Of a stretch of DNA of 64,000 bases, positions 8,323 to 18,020 are shown in pieces. The notes beneath the pieces are model-generated. The model ran no database searches. It had not been told where the DNA came from and saw only the letters and a list, made by a program, of their open reading frames with translations. Numbering within the stretch: the stretch's first letter is position 1; each line of letters begins with the position of its first letter. The stretch comes from Variovorax brevis. Lineage in GTDB: Bacteria > Pseudomonadota > Gammaproteobacteria > Burkholderiales > Burkholderiaceae_C. The DNA is taken from positions 1,016,303 through 1,080,302 of the forward strand of contig NZ_JASZYG010000001.1 in NCBI RefSeq assembly GCF_030317105.1, given 5' to 3'. Both the position numbers and the translations under genes were made by a program.

Positions 8323-8856
8323 ATGAGCGAACTCACCGAGCTGTTCGCGCGCGAGTTCCCCGTGTGGCACATGGTGGTTCGCGGCTCCGTCGTGTACTGG
8401 TTCCTGCTGGTGGTTTTCCGCTTTGTCCTGCGCCGGGACGTCGGATCGATGGGCGTCGCCGACCTGCTCTTCGTGGTACTCGTGGCCGACGCCGCGAGCA
8501 ACGCGATGCAGGGTGAGTACAAGTCCATCAACGACGGCCTGGTGCTGCTTTCCACGCTCATCGCCTGGAACTTTGCGCTCGACTGGTTGAGCTACCGCGT
8601 GGCCTGGATCGCGCGTTTCCTGGAGCCGCAGCCAGAGGTGCTGATCCGGCACGGTCGGGTGAACCGCAAGGCCATGAAGCGCGAAATGATCACGACGGAA
8701 GAGCTGCTCGGAAAGCTGCGTGAATCCGGCGTGGAGTCGATTGCCGAGGTGCGCATCGCACGGCTTGAAAGCGACGGACGGCTCAGTGTTTTCAAGACGG
8801 CCGAGAGCGAGAAGAAGCCAGAGACGCCGCAAGACGACGGGCCGCCGGGCCAGTAG
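8323..8856 (+). CDS. DUF421 (YetF-domain) membrane protein
   Basis: A 177-residue protein. Residues about 15-90 hold three membrane segments (VVRGSVVYWFLLVVFRFVL, VADLLFVVLVADAASNAM, GLVLLSTLIAWNFALDWL), and the rest is a cytoplasmic YetF domain with the family motif PEVLIRHGRVNRKAMKREMITTEELLGKLRESG. DUF421 proteins are inner-membrane proteins of unknown biochemical function. The gene stands alone, divergent from the acidic-protein/recQ pair across a 283-base intergenic region that should hold both promoters. No clear -35/-10 pair stands out there. Confidence 0.85.
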   Translation: MSELTELFAREFPVWHMVVRGSVVYWFLLVVFRFVLRRDVGSMGVADLLFVVLVADAASNAMQGEYKSINDGLVLLSTLIAWNFALDWLSYRVAWIARFLEPQPEVLIRHGRVNRKAMKREMITTEELLGKLRESGVESIAEVRIARLESDGRLSVFKTAESEKKPETPQDDGPPGQ

Positions 8857-8882
8857 CGAGGCAACTGCCCGTGCGTGCCCCA

Positions 8883-8914
8883 ATAAAAAGGCCGCAGGCA
8901 TCCCGCCTGCGGCC
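8883..8914 (-). terminator. Terminator of the catalase gene (minus strand)
   Basis: A perfect 10-base-pair stem, GGCCGCAGGC (8890-8899) with GCCTGCGGCC (8905-8914) and a 5-base loop. Read on the minus strand it is followed by a T-rich CTTTTTATTG tail. On the plus strand there is no T-run, so it mainly serves the catalase transcript. Confidence 0.8.
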
Positions 8915-8936
8915 GATCACTGACCCTATCGACTAC

Positions 8937-11360
8937 TCAAGCCTTCGGCGGATCGTTCTCACGCCCGAAATGCCGATGCAGGCCCAGTGCGGCGATGAAG
9001 TCCACGATGGCCTCGTCCGCTGCCGATGCATCGGCAAGGATCAACCCCGTATCCGGTGAGCCGTCGGGCAGCGTCATCGGGATCTGGGCTTCGGCCAGCA
9101 GTGCTTCGGAAGCGCCCAGCGCCAGGATGGTCTTGCAGTGCCAGTATTGATCGCGCAGGAACTCCAGCGTGTGCGCGTCGGCATCCAGGGCTTCCACGGC
9201 GTCCTTTCCGTCGGGCAGCACGAGCGCGTCGAACAGGAAACCGGGCGAGTTTTCCATCGTGGCGTCCGCGGCGAACTTCTCGCCGCCGATGCCGACGCAG
9301 GTGCCAAGCCGCGCGGCGACAAGCCGTGGAACCGCGCCCGCTGCAACCAGCGCCGAGACGAGTTTGCCAAGCGAAGCCCCTTCGACGCCATTGGCCACCA
9401 GGATCGCGATCTTGCGCGTCCGGATGCCACCGTCACCGGGCCGCGCCATCAGCGACAACGCGGGCGAAGTTTCGACTTCGGGAGGCACCGGGTTCTCCAG
9501 CGCCTTGGGCAAGGGGGCGGGCAAATCCATTCCCAGGTCTTGCGCGAGTCGGGAGGCAAGTTCGGGTGATGCGTTCAAGAGGCTTGCCACGACACGTTCC
9601 CGAATTGCAGGAACCGTTACCTTCGACAACTCGAAGCGGAAGGCGTTGCCGATGTGGGCCTTTTCAACTTCTGTCTGGCTTTCGAAGAACAGGCGCGCCT
9701 GCGTGTAGTGATCGGCAAACTTCTCCGGCTTGATCCGGACTTTGTCCGCACTCTCCTTGGCATCGATGCGTCGCGCCACGCTCGTGAAGCCCTGCGCGGC
9801 GCCGGCCTGGAACGGACAACCACCTGCGAGCGAGTTGGGCTCGTAGGCAACGCGGCCGCGGTGGATCGCCTGCCGGTGCATGCCGTCGCGCTGGTTGTTG
9901 TGCACTTGCGCAATCGGTGCGTTGATGGGCAACTCATGAAAGTTCGGTCCGCCCAGGCGGCTGATCTGCGTGTCGACGTAGGAATGGATGCGACCGGCCA
10001 GCAGCGGATCGTTCGTGAAGTCCAGCCCCGGCACGATGTGCGCCGTGCAAAAGGCGACCTGCTCCGTTTCGGCAAAGAAGTTGTCGGGGTTGCGGTTGAG
10101 CACCATGCGGCCAACGATCTGCACCGGAACGAGTTCCTCGGGAATGACCTTCGTCGCATCCAGGATGTCGAAGCTGAAGCTCTCGGCCTGCGCTTCCGTG
10201 AAGATCTGAAGGCCCAGCTCCCACTCCGGATACTCGCCAGCCTCGATGGCTTCCCACAGGTCACGTCGATGGAAGTCCGGGTCGGCGCCGGAGATCTTCA
10301 CGGCTTCTTCCCAGACCAGCGAGTGCGTGCCCAGCTTGGGTTGCCAATGGAACTTGACGAGCACGGATTCACCCGCCTCGTTGACCAGCCGGAAGGTGTG
10401 CACGCCGAAGCCCTGCATCATCCGGTAGCTTCGCGGAATGGCGCGGTCCGACATCTGCCACATGAGCATGTGGGTCGATTCGGGCATGAGCGAAACGAAA
10501 TCCCAAAAGGTGTCATGGGCGCTTGCGGCCTGCGGCATCTGGTGGTGCGGCTCGGGCTTCACCGCGTGCACCAAGTCCGGAAACTTGATGGCGTCCTGGA
10601 TGAAAAACACCGGCATGTTGTTGCCCACCAAGTCCCAGTTGCCTTCGTCGGTGTAGAACTTGACCGCGAAGCCGCGCACGTCACGCGCCGTGTCCTTCGA
10701 GCCGCGCTCGCCGGCCACCGTGGAGAAGCGAACGAAGACGGGCGTGATCTTTCCGGCTTCCTTGAAGGGCGCCGCCTTGGTGTGTTGGGTCAGCGGCTCG
10801 TAGCATTCGAAGAAGCCGTGCGCGCCCGATCCGCGTGCATGGACGATGCGCTCGGGAATGCGCTCGTGGTCGAAGTGCGTGATCTTCTCGCGGAGGATGA
10901 AGTCTTCCAGCAGTGCCGGGCCGCGCGCGCCCGCCTTGAGCGAGTTCTGGTTGTCGGCAATGGCCACGCCCTGGTTGGTCGTCAGCACCTGGCCGCCGGA
11001 ATCGACACGCACGCGGTCGAGCGTGTCGATCGTCGCGTTCACGCCCTCGCGGGCAATCGTGCCGGTCTTGCCGGAGAAGTTCTCCTCGGAAAGCGTGCTG
11101 GCGGCCGGCAGCCGTGACATCGGGCTGACCGTGACCCCCGCCGGTGTGGCGCGCGCATTGCCTTCTCCGTACTCCAGCGGCTTGTTGTCGTTGGCAGGCA
11201 TGCCCTTCGCGAGTGACTGGGTGTCGATCGCTTTTTGCGTGGGCGGATCGCCTTTGCCCGCTGCGGGAGGCGCTGGTTGCGCCGGGCCGCTGTCGGTGTT
11301 GCGCGCAGCTGCGTGAGCGGCGTCGAGTTCAGCGGAAGAAGTGGGGGATTTTTTGGCCAT
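8937..11360 (-). CDS. katE: Large-subunit catalase HPII with C-terminal flavodoxin-like domain
   Basis: An 807-residue clade 2 catalase that breaks down hydrogen peroxide in the cytoplasm. The catalytic histidine is His174 ([14 protein letters not shown]), the catalytic asparagine is Asn247 ([11 protein letters not shown]) and the proximal haem tyrosine is Tyr461 ([14 protein letters not shown]). Residues about 620-807 form the DJ-1/glutamine-amidotransferase-like domain of large catalases ([16 protein letters not shown]). The first 90 residues are a polar, Pro/Ala-rich tail typical of HPII enzymes. The ATG at 11360 (MAKKSPTSS) is chosen because upstream codons show no homology. The gene lies 128 bases after the molybdenum hydroxylase operon on the same strand. 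Confidence 0.95.
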   Translation of the reverse strand: MAKKSPTSSAELDAAHAAARNTDSGPAQPAPPAAGKGDPPTQKAIDTQSLAKGMPANDNKPLEYGEGNARATPAGVTVSPMSRLPAASTLSEENFSGKTGTIAREGVNATIDTLDRVRVDSGGQVLTTNQGVAIADNQNSLKAGARGPALLEDFILREKITHFDHERIPERIVHARGSGAHGFFECYEPLTQHTKAAPFKEAGKITPVFVRFSTVAGERGSKDTARDVRGFAVKFYTDEGNWDLVGNNMPVFFIQDAIKFPDLVHAVKPEPHHQMPQAASAHDTFWDFVSLMPESTHMLMWQMSDRAIPRSYRMMQGFGVHTFRLVNEAGESVLVKFHWQPKLGTHSLVWEEAVKISGADPDFHRRDLWEAIEAGEYPEWELGLQIFTEAQAESFSFDILDATKVIPEELVPVQIVGRMVLNRNPDNFFAETEQVAFCTAHIVPGLDFTNDPLLAGRIHSYVDTQISRLGGPNFHELPINAPIAQVHNNQRDGMHRQAIHRGRVAYEPNSLAGGCPFQAGAAQGFTSVARRIDAKESADKVRIKPEKFADHYTQARLFFESQTEVEKAHIGNAFRFELSKVTVPAIRERVVASLLNASPELASRLAQDLGMDLPAPLPKALENPVPPEVETSPALSLMARPGDGGIRTRKIAILVANGVEGASLGKLVSALVAAGAVPRLVAARLGTCVGIGGEKFAADATMENSPGFLFDALVLPDGKDAVEALDADAHTLEFLRDQYWHCKTILALGASEALLAEAQIPMTLPDGSPDTGLILADASAADEAIVDFIAALGLHRHFGRENDPPKA

Positions 11361-11488
11361 GGAGGGTCTCGGGGATGGATGCGATAAAGAGGGAAGACCC
11401 AAGATGGGCTGCACCGCGGCGCGGCCGTGTAGGAAATGCCCGCGTCCGGCTGCGCACATCCGCACCTGCACCACCGACGACCCAGCGG

Positions 11489-13729
11489 TCAAAGCAGTTT
11501 GTCGATCGTGACGGGCAGCGCCCTCACCCGCTTGCCTGTCGCATGGAAGATCGCGTTCGCCACGGCCGCGGCAGTGCCGACGATGCCGATCTCGCCCAAG
11601 CCCTTGACGCCCAGCGGCGTCACCTCGGGATCGGGTTCGTCCACGAAGATGACCTCGATGGAATCGATGTCCGCATTCACCGGCACGTGGTATTCGGCAA
11701 AGCTGTGGTTCATGACGCGGCCAAGACGGTGGTCGGTCATGGCTTCCTCATGCAGCGCCATGCCGATGCCCATCACCACGCCGCCGAGGATCTGGCTCCT
11801 GGCCGTCTTCGGGTTGATGATCCGCCCCGCGGCCACGGCGCAGACGATGCGGGTCACGCGGACCACGCCCAGTTCTTCGTCCACCTTCACTTCCGCAAAG
11901 ATTGCACTGTGCGTGTTGCGGGACTTGCGCAACATGCTCACCATGTCGCCGATGCTGGGCTTGGCGGTTTCTTCTGCCTCCAGCACGTCCTTGCCCGTTG
12001 CGGCCAAAGCATCGGCCAGGCTGACCCTTTTCGTTGGCGTGGCCTTGACCGAGATGTACCCGTCGCGAAACGCGATGTCTTCCAGGCTCGCCCCGTCGAG
12101 CGGCTTGCCTTCGACGTCGCCTACCGCCTTGAACAGCGTTTTCGCCAGCGACCGGCATGCCAACTGGACGGCGGCACCCAGCGAAGCCGCCATCCACGAG
12201 CCGCCTTCCACCGGCGCTGCCGGCAACGCGCTGTCGCCGAGCCTCACGGTGATGCGCGACATCGGCATGCCCAGCGTCTCCGACGCCACCTGGGCCATCA
12301 CCGTGCAGGTGCCCGTGCCGATGTCGGAGCCCGCGGAGGCGATCTCGAGCTTGCCATCGGCCGTCAGGCGCGCGCGGGCGGTCGCCTTCATGAACATCGC
12401 GTCCCACATGCCCGTGGCCATGCCCCAACCGACGAGGTCGTTGCCCTCCTTCATGGTGCGCGGTGCCAGCGGGCGCTGCGCCCAGCCGAATCGCGCCGCG
12501 CCTTGGGCAAAAGCTTCACGCAGCGCCTTCGACGTGAAAGGCTTGTCGTCCATGGCGTCGACTTCGGAATAGTTCAGGCGACGGAATTCCAGGGGGTCGA
12601 TGCCGGCCATGAACGCCATCTCGTCGATCGCAATCTCGAACAGGGTCATGCCGGTCGCGGCACCCGGTGCCCGCATGTCGCCCGGCGTGTAGGTGTCGAC
12701 GGGCGCCATGGTGTATTTGCCGCTGGCGTTCTCGCAGGCGTAGTTCTTCAGCCCCCAGTTGCACACGTCCTCCATGTAGTTCTCGAAGCGCGACGTCGCC
12801 GTGGTGGCATTGTTGATGATCGACTGCAACCTGCCCTGGGAATCCGTGGCCAGCGAGACCCACTGAATGGCCTCCGGCCGATGCACATGGCTGAACATCT
12901 GCTGGCGCGTCAGCACCACGCGCACCGATCGTTCAAGCATCCTGGCCGCCAGCGTGGCAAGGTACACGTGGTACTGGGGCCGCAGCCCCGATCCGAACGC
13001 GCCGCCCACATAGGGATTCAGCACGCGCACGTCGTCATCGTCGAAGCCGAAGACCGCTGCGAGGTAGGCCTGCACGTTCTGCGAGCCTTGCGTCTTGTCA
13101 TGCACGGTGATCTTGCCGCCGCCCTCCCACACCACGGTGGCGGCATGCATTTCCATCGGGTTGTGGAAATGCGGCGAGAGGTGGTATTCGGCCGAGTGCT
13201 TCAACGGGGCCGCATCGAAAGCCTGGCGGGCGTTGCCGCGCGCCTTGGGCGCCTTGAAACCCATGCGCTTTTTCCTGGGCTCGAATTGCTCGCGGAGTGC
13301 GACGCGCAGGTCGGTGTTGTGCGCCTCGCCCTGGAACTCGACGCGGATCAGCGCTGCCGCGTCGCGCGCCGCTTCGAGCGTTTCGGCCACGACCAGCGCC
13401 ACAGGCTGCGCGCTGAAGGCGATTGTGTCGTCGTACAGCGCCCGAAACGGCGAGCCCGGAACCGAAACCTGGTCCGTGTAGTTGCGATCCAGCCAAGGCA
13501 GATGGGGCCGGTTGGCGTGGGTGATGACCTCCACCACGCCGGGCACGCGCCGCGCCGCCCCTTCGTCGATCGCCACGATCTTGCCCTTGGCGATGTCGCT
13601 CGAGACGACCCAGCCGTGGAGCAGGCCGGCGGTGTCGTACTCGGCGGCATAGCGTGCGCGGCCGGTCACTTTTTCGAATCCGTCGACGCGATTGGGCGCA
13701 TCGCCGATGTGGGCACTGCTGTTCATCAT
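11489..13729 (-). CDS. paoC: Molybdenum hydroxylase large subunit, PaoC/YagR-like
   Basis: A 746-residue molybdopterin-cytosine-dinucleotide subunit of the xanthine dehydrogenase family. The N-terminal a/b hammerhead is seen in RVDGFEKVTGRARYAAEY. MoCo-binding stretches include the GGAFGSG loop (NPYVGGAFGSGLRPQ), PGDMRAPGAATG, GSDIGTGTCTVMAQ and EGGSWMAASLG. The catalytic glutamate is in the C-terminal GVKGLGEIG. By family knowledge it oxidises aldehydes or N-heterocycles with water as oxygen source, in complex with the FAD and 2Fe-2S subunits encoded just upstream. It starts 6 bases after the FAD-subunit stop. No XdhC/PaoD-type cofactor chaperone is present in the window. Confidence 0.9.
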   Translation of the reverse strand: MMNSSAHIGDAPNRVDGFEKVTGRARYAAEYDTAGLLHGWVVSSDIAKGKIVAIDEGAARRVPGVVEVITHANRPHLPWLDRNYTDQVSVPGSPFRALYDDTIAFSAQPVALVVAETLEAARDAAALIRVEFQGEAHNTDLRVALREQFEPRKKRMGFKAPKARGNARQAFDAAPLKHSAEYHLSPHFHNPMEMHAATVVWEGGGKITVHDKTQGSQNVQAYLAAVFGFDDDDVRVLNPYVGGAFGSGLRPQYHVYLATLAARMLERSVRVVLTRQQMFSHVHRPEAIQWVSLATDSQGRLQSIINNATTATSRFENYMEDVCNWGLKNYACENASGKYTMAPVDTYTPGDMRAPGAATGMTLFEIAIDEMAFMAGIDPLEFRRLNYSEVDAMDDKPFTSKALREAFAQGAARFGWAQRPLAPRTMKEGNDLVGWGMATGMWDAMFMKATARARLTADGKLEIASAGSDIGTGTCTVMAQVASETLGMPMSRITVRLGDSALPAAPVEGGSWMAASLGAAVQLACRSLAKTLFKAVGDVEGKPLDGASLEDIAFRDGYISVKATPTKRVSLADALAATGKDVLEAEETAKPSIGDMVSMLRKSRNTHSAIFAEVKVDEELGVVRVTRIVCAVAAGRIINPKTARSQILGGVVMGIGMALHEEAMTDHRLGRVMNHSFAEYHVPVNADIDSIEVIFVDEPDPEVTPLGVKGLGEIGIVGTAAAVANAIFHATGKRVRALPVTIDKLL

Positions 13730-13735
13730 GGGCTT

Positions 13736-14764
13736 TCAGGCGACCTGCTTGCGGGTTTGCGACTGCGGCGTGCCGGCGACGGCTTGCCGCAGCGCGCGAA
13801 CGATGGCGCGCCGCGCGAGTTCGATCTTGAAATCGTTGCCGCCGCGGCCGATCGCCCCGCGCAACAATTGCCCGGCTGCTTGCAGGAACAATTCCGGGGA
13901 TGGCATCTCGCCTTTCAGCAACGCTTCGGCTGCGGGCATTCGCCAGGGCTTGTGCGCCACGCCACCCAATGCGATGCGCGCGTCAACGATCCGGCCGGCG
14001 GCATCCAGCTTCGTCGCGGCTGCGACCGACACGAGCGCGAAGGCATAGGACAGCCGGTCGCGCAACTTGAGATAGCTGTAGTGGGTGTTGAATCCCTCGG
14101 CAGGCAGTTCGATGGCGGTGACGAGTTCTCCGGGTCGCAGAGTGTTGTCGCGCGATGGCTCCTCGCCCGGCAGGCGGTGGTAGTCGGCGAATGGAATGCG
14201 TCGTTCACCGTCGATGCCCTGGACGCAGACGGTGGCTTCCAGCGCTGCAAGCGCCACGCACATGTCCGAGGGATGCGTGGCGATGCATTGCTCGCTCGTG
14301 CCGAGGATCGCGTGGATGCGTGTGACGCCGCCGATCGCGCCGCATCCGGAGCCGGGCTCGCGCTTGTTGCAGGCCGTCGCCGTGTCGTAGAAGTAATAGC
14401 AGCGCGTGCGCTGGTTGAGGTTGCCGCCGTTGGTCGCCCTGTTGCGCAGCTGCGGACTCGCCCCGGCGAGGATGGCCGATGCGAGCAGCGGGTACCGCGC
14501 CTGCACACGCGCATCCCACGCCGTGTCGGCATTCGTGGCCAATGCGCCCAGCCTCAGGCCCCCGCTTGCCGTCTCCTCGATGCGGTGCAGCGGGAGGCGC
14601 TTGATGTCGATGATGGCGATGGGACGCTCAACGTTCTCCTTCATGAGATCGACGAGGTTGGTGCCGCCCGCGAGATAGCGGATCGCGCCCATGCTTGGGC
14701 CCAGGTTGCCCAGTTGCAGGGCGTGGACGACGTCGCCGGGCCTGGCATAGCTGAAGCGGTTCAT
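13736..14764 (-). CDS. paoB: Molybdenum hydroxylase FAD subunit with extra Fe-S cluster, PaoB/YagS-like
   Basis: A 342-residue FAD-binding subunit. The FAD motif is [19 protein letters not shown] near residue 30, and a second contact is [23 protein letters not shown] cysteine-rich insert (RCYYFYD, then [13 protein letters not shown]) matches the additional 4Fe-4S site of PaoB-type subunits. It passes electrons from the molybdenum subunit and its clusters to the oxidant. The ATG at 14764 overlaps the upstream 2Fe-2S gene by 4 bases (ATGA), indicating coupled translation in the order 2Fe-2S, FAD, MoCo. Confidence 0.9.
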   Translation of the reverse strand: MNRFSYARPGDVVHALQLGNLGPSMGAIRYLAGGTNLVDLMKENVERPIAIIDIKRLPLHRIEETASGGLRLGALATNADTAWDARVQARYPLLASAILAGASPQLRNRATNGGNLNQRTRCYYFYDTATACNKREPGSGCGAIGGVTRIHAILGTSEQCIATHPSDMCVALAALEATVCVQGIDGERRIPFADYHRLPGEEPSRDNTLRPGELVTAIELPAEGFNTHYSYLKLRDRLSYAFALVSVAAATKLDAAGRIVDARIALGGVAHKPWRMPAAEALLKGEMPSPELFLQAAGQLLRGAIGRGGNDFKIELARRAIVRALRQAVAGTPQSQTRKQVA

Positions 14765-15297
14765 GGCTTGCCGCCTTCCCGGGTCAACACCTCCATCACG
14801 GCGTCGGTGATGTTGGAATAGGCGCCGCAGCGGCAGAGGTTGCCGCTCATGAGCTCGCGCACCTCCTCGCGCGTCTTCGCCTTGCCCTCCGCGATCAGGC
14901 CGCGTGCGGAGCACAGCTGGCCCGGCGTGCAGTAGCCGCATTGCAAGGCGTCGTGGTCCATGAACGCCTGCTGCAAGGGGTCCAGCACTTCGTCAGCCCC
15001 AAAGCCACTCGACAGGCCTTCCACCGTCCGGACCTCGCACCCATCCGCGCAGACCGCGAGGATCAGGCAACTGTTGACTCGCTTGCCGTCCAGCAGCACC
15101 GTGCAGGCGCCGCACTGGCCGTGGTCGCAGCCCTTCTTGGTCCCGGTGAGATGGGCCTCCTCGCGCAGCAGGTCGAGCAGCGTCACCCACGGCTGTGTTT
15201 CCACGGGGTGCTCGAAACCATTGAGGTGCAGGACGATGCGAAAAGTGTCGTCGCCGACGCGGTCGGCACCGACGCGGGGAAGATCGTTGAGCTTCAT
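14761..15297 (-). CDS. paoA: Molybdenum hydroxylase 2Fe-2S subunit, PaoA/YagT-like
   Basis: A 178-residue two-cluster subunit. The plant-type 2Fe-2S site is [21 protein letters not shown] and the second cluster is [10 protein letters not shown] with NLCRCGAY. The ATG at 15297 has minus-strand GAGGCATTCCC upstream. Unlike E. coli PaoA, no twin-arginine signal precedes the domain from this start, and extending the frame upstream adds none, so the complex appears cytoplasmic. It is the first gene of the operon, divergent from the Nramp gene across 265 bases. Confidence 0.9.
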   Translation of the reverse strand: MKLNDLPRVGADRVGDDTFRIVLHLNGFEHPVETQPWVTLLDLLREEAHLTGTKKGCDHGQCGACTVLLDGKRVNSCLILAVCADGCEVRTVEGLSSGFGADEVLDPLQQAFMDHDALQCGYCTPGQLCSARGLIAEGKAKTREEVRELMSGNLCRCGAYSNITDAVMEVLTREGGKP

Positions 15298-15562
15298 GGG
15301 AATGCCTCGGGGTGGTGGTGGCTGGCCTCGCCCGTGGTGGTGACCCGCGGCGATCGAACCTGGCAAGAATCGGCAGACGGTATGGAAGTCCCCGCGCTTC
15401 GCATGTAGGACGAACCGCCCTCGAGAGCGTCGATGTTGGCCCGCGACCCTTCCGCCTATCGTCATGCGCTGACGCCGGAGCCCACACGGCCTCACGTATT
15501 TCGCCTATAGGCATCGCTGACTGGATCACTCACGCTACGGGCTCCTACAGGCCGGAGACACG

Positions 15563-16858
15563 ATGGACACGGCATCGACCCTGCAAACCCCGGCAAATGC
15601 CGACAGCGACCAGAGGTGGTGGCGCAAGCTCGGCCCCGGGCTGATCACCGGCGCCGCCGACGACGACCCGAGCGGCATCGCCACCTATTCGCAGGCGGGC
15701 GCGCAGTTTGGCTACGGTGTGGGCTGGACGCTGCTCTTCACCTTTCCGTTGATGATGGGCATCCAGCTCGCCAGCGCGCGCATCGGCCGCGTCACCGGCA
15801 AGGATTTGACGGAGACGTTCGCGCGCTTCTGCCCCCAGTGGCTGGTCGCGTCGCTGGTGTTGCTGCTGGTGGTGGCCAACGTGATCAACCTCGGTGCCGA
15901 CCTCAGTGCCATGGGCGCGGCCGCGACGCTGGTGCTGCCGGGCGCGCCGGGCTGGTATGCGCTGGCCTTTGGTACCCTCTCGCTGACGCTGCAGGTCTTC
16001 TTGCCGTACCAGCGCTACGTGCGCATCCTGAAGTGGCTCACGCTGTCATTGTTTGCGTACGTGGCCGTGGTGTTCGTCGTGCGGGTGGACTGGGTCGCGG
16101 CCATGAAAGGCACCTTTGCGCCGCACTTCCAGTGGAACAAGGACTACGTGACGATGGTGGTCGCCATCCTGGGCACCACCATCAGCCCCTACCTGTTCTT
16201 CTGGCAGGCGTCGCAGGAAGTGGAAGAGATCCATCGCGTGCCGGAAGACCACGCCCTGCGCGTGGCGCCCGAGCAGGCGCGCAAGCAACTGCGCCGCCTG
16301 CGCCTGGACACCGCCGTGGGCATGGGTTTTTCCAACCTCATTGCGTTCTTCATCATCACGGCCGCGGCGGCGACGCTGCATGCAAACGGCCAGACGCACA
16401 TCGAGACCACGGCGCAGGCGGCTGCCGCGCTCAAACCGATCGCCGGCGAAGCGGCGTTCCTGCTGTTCGCCTTCGGGATCATCGGCACGGGCCTGCTGGC
16501 GCTGCCGGTGCTCGCGGGTTCCGCGGCCTCTGCCGTGGCCAGCCACTTCCGGCTGCGCAAGGGGCTCGACCTGCCGCTGGCCAAGGCCCGCAGCTTCTAC
16601 GCGATCCTGGCGGCCGCCATGGTCATCGGACTGGTGATCGGCGAATCGGGCCTGGACCCGATGGCGGCTCTCTTCTGGGCAGCGGTCATCAATGGCGTCA
16701 TTTCCGTGCCGGTGATGGCGGCGGTCATGGTGGCAGCGAGCAGCCGCAAGGTCATGGGCAACATGACGCTCAGCTGGCGAGGGAAGTTGCTCGGCTGGAT
16801 CGCCACGGGGGCCATGGCCGCAGCGGCGGTCGCGCTTGGGGTCGTGTCGCTCTTGTGA
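15563..16858 (+). CDS. Divergent Nramp-family metal transporter
   Basis: A 431-residue polytopic membrane protein with about 11 membrane segments. LGPGLITGAADDDPSGI aligns with the Nramp TM1 metal site, where classical members read DPGN. ILGTTISPYLFFWQ aligns with the TM6 site, where classical members read MPHN or MPHV. The metal-ligand methionine is therefore replaced by serine and the following histidine by tyrosine. The fold assignment is secure, but the ion cannot be assumed to be Mn2+ or Fe2+. The first 25 residues are a polar head ending in RWWRKLGPG. It is divergent from paoABC and no regulator is adjacent. Confidence 0.87.
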   Translation: MDTASTLQTPANADSDQRWWRKLGPGLITGAADDDPSGIATYSQAGAQFGYGVGWTLLFTFPLMMGIQLASARIGRVTGKDLTETFARFCPQWLVASLVLLLVVANVINLGADLSAMGAAATLVLPGAPGWYALAFGTLSLTLQVFLPYQRYVRILKWLTLSLFAYVAVVFVVRVDWVAAMKGTFAPHFQWNKDYVTMVVAILGTTISPYLFFWQASQEVEEIHRVPEDHALRVAPEQARKQLRRLRLDTAVGMGFSNLIAFFIITAAAATLHANGQTHIETTAQAAAALKPIAGEAAFLLFAFGIIGTGLLALPVLAGSAASAVASHFRLRKGLDLPLAKARSFYAILAAAMVIGLVIGESGLDPMAALFWAAVINGVISVPVMAAVMVAASSRKVMGNMTLSWRGKLLGWIATGAMAAAAVALGVVSLL

Positions 16859-16894
16859 GGCGTTCCTGGCACGCAGGCGAGTGACGTTGCGCTC

Positions 16895-17215
16895 CTATCC
16901 GACCTTGTTCAGCGTGTCGAGATCAACCTCGCCCTTGTCGCTTTGGAATATCGGCAAGCCCGCCTCGCCGCTTTGCTGCTGGCTGACGCCCGAGATGCGG
17001 TGGTCGCCCGTGTGGTACTGCGTGACCTTGCCGCCCCGCTCGATGACCAGACGCTGCTGCGCGGGAAAGAAGGCGTAGCGCAAGCCATCCTGCGATCCAG
17101 TGCTTCCCGGCTGGTCGAGGCCTGCGGGCCACCATGCTTCGGGCGGCGCCATGGGTTTCATCGGTTGCATCGGTTTCATGGGCTTCATGGGTTCCATCGG
17201 CTTCATCGGTTCCAT
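16895..17215 (-). CDS. Small protein with N-terminal Met-x-Pro tandem repeat, function unknown
   Basis: A 106-residue protein whose first 21 residues are seven M-(E/K/Q)-P units encoded by a 9-base tandem repeat (17153-17215). The rest is soluble: an aromatic PPEAWWPAGLDQPG, then GLRYAFFPAQQRLVIERGGKVTQYHTGDHRISGVSQQQ, which looks like a compact beta domain. A strong minus-strand AAAAGGAATCTTCC lies before the outermost ATG at 17215, which supports that start. Each repeat supplies an in-frame ATG, so internal starts are possible. I do not recognise the family. Confidence 0.65.
   Translation of the reverse strand: MEPMKPMEPMKPMKPMQPMKPMAPPEAWWPAGLDQPGSTGSQDGLRYAFFPAQQRLVIERGGKVTQYHTGDHRISGVSQQQSGEAGLPIFQSDKGEVDLDTLNKVG
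17153..17215 (-). repeat. 9-base tandem repeat (7 units) at the start of a gene
   Basis: Seven in-frame units of the form ATG-(GAA/AAG/AAA/CAA)-CC(N) encode MEP-MKP-MEP-MKP-MKP-MQP-MKP at the N-terminus of the gene ending at 16895. Unit changes would lengthen or shorten the protein by three residues without frameshift. Confidence 0.9.
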
Positions 17216-17477
17216 GGAAGATTCCTTTTGGGTTGCAGCACGCCAGTTTGTGAAGCTGGCAGACGCTGCGGTGTAGGCGCGGGCGCCGGCGGCCTGCGCG
17301 CGTTGTTCACGGCCGCGCCTTCGCGCTGCGGCCCGAAGACGCCGCCCAACCGGATGGATTTCGCTCCCACGCGTTGGCAGTCGCAGGGCACGAGCGGTCG
17401 CGACTGACGGCCTGTTTCGAGGGGTCCAAAAAGCGTACATTCCGCAAACGCGGTTCTTTCGAATGAAGGAGAACGCC

Positions 17478-17990
17478 ATGGCCCGATTCAACCGTCTCGC
17501 GGGCGCGGCCTTGTTCGCGGCCCTTGCCAGTTCAGCGGCAATGGCCGCGCAGTTGAGCGTCGTTTTCATCAACCCTGAACGCTTCCGCGACGCCGCCTAT
17601 TCCAGGCCTTACGCCAATGCGAACGATCTCCTGGCGGTGCAACGCGACATGGAGCGGCATCTGAAAGGCCTTGCCGACCGTGGTCTGCCGCCAGGCGATT
17701 CGTTGCGCATTGAGGTGCTGGACATCGACCTTGCTGGAGAGTTCAACCCCTTCTGGCCGCGCACGGGCCACCTGCGCATCGTGCGCGACATCTATTGGCC
17801 GCGCATCAAGCTGCGTTACACGCTGACGCACGGCGACCAGACGATGGCGGGCGCCGAAGAAGAGCTTTCCGACATGAACTTCCTGATGACGGTCAACCCT
17901 TACTCCGAGGTCGACCGCTTTCGCTACGAGAAACCAATGCTCGATGACTGGTTCGCCCGACGTTTCGGCGCCCGGCAAAACGAGGACTGA
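17478..17990 (+). CDS. DUF3016 secreted protein
   Basis: A 170-residue protein with a clear signal peptide (MARFNRLAGAALFAALASSAAMAA, cleavage around residue 24). The mature part is the DUF3016 domain (LSVVFINPERFRDAAY, then LRIEVLDIDLAGEFNPFWPRTGHLRIVRDIYWPRI and the LSDMNFL segment). The ATG at 17478 is preferred over the one at 17463 because AAGGAG (17466-17471) is then correctly spaced. The predicted location is periplasm; function of the family is not established. It is divergent from the repeat-headed gene and convergent with pntB. Confidence 0.82.
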   Translation: MARFNRLAGAALFAALASSAAMAAQLSVVFINPERFRDAAYSRPYANANDLLAVQRDMERHLKGLADRGLPPGDSLRIEVLDIDLAGEFNPFWPRTGHLRIVRDIYWPRIKLRYTLTHGDQTMAGAEEELSDMNFLMTVNPYSEVDRFRYEKPMLDDWFARRFGARQNED

Positions 17991-18020
17991 GATTGACCCA
18001 GCGCCCGATGCGCGGATGCG

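Noticed and set aside
11144..14821. Very long plus-strand open frame of 1225 codons
   Set aside because: It lies antisense to katE and paoC/paoB, whose families are clear. Its translation is Arg/His/Gly-rich with no domain; this is the usual shadow frame in GC-rich DNA.
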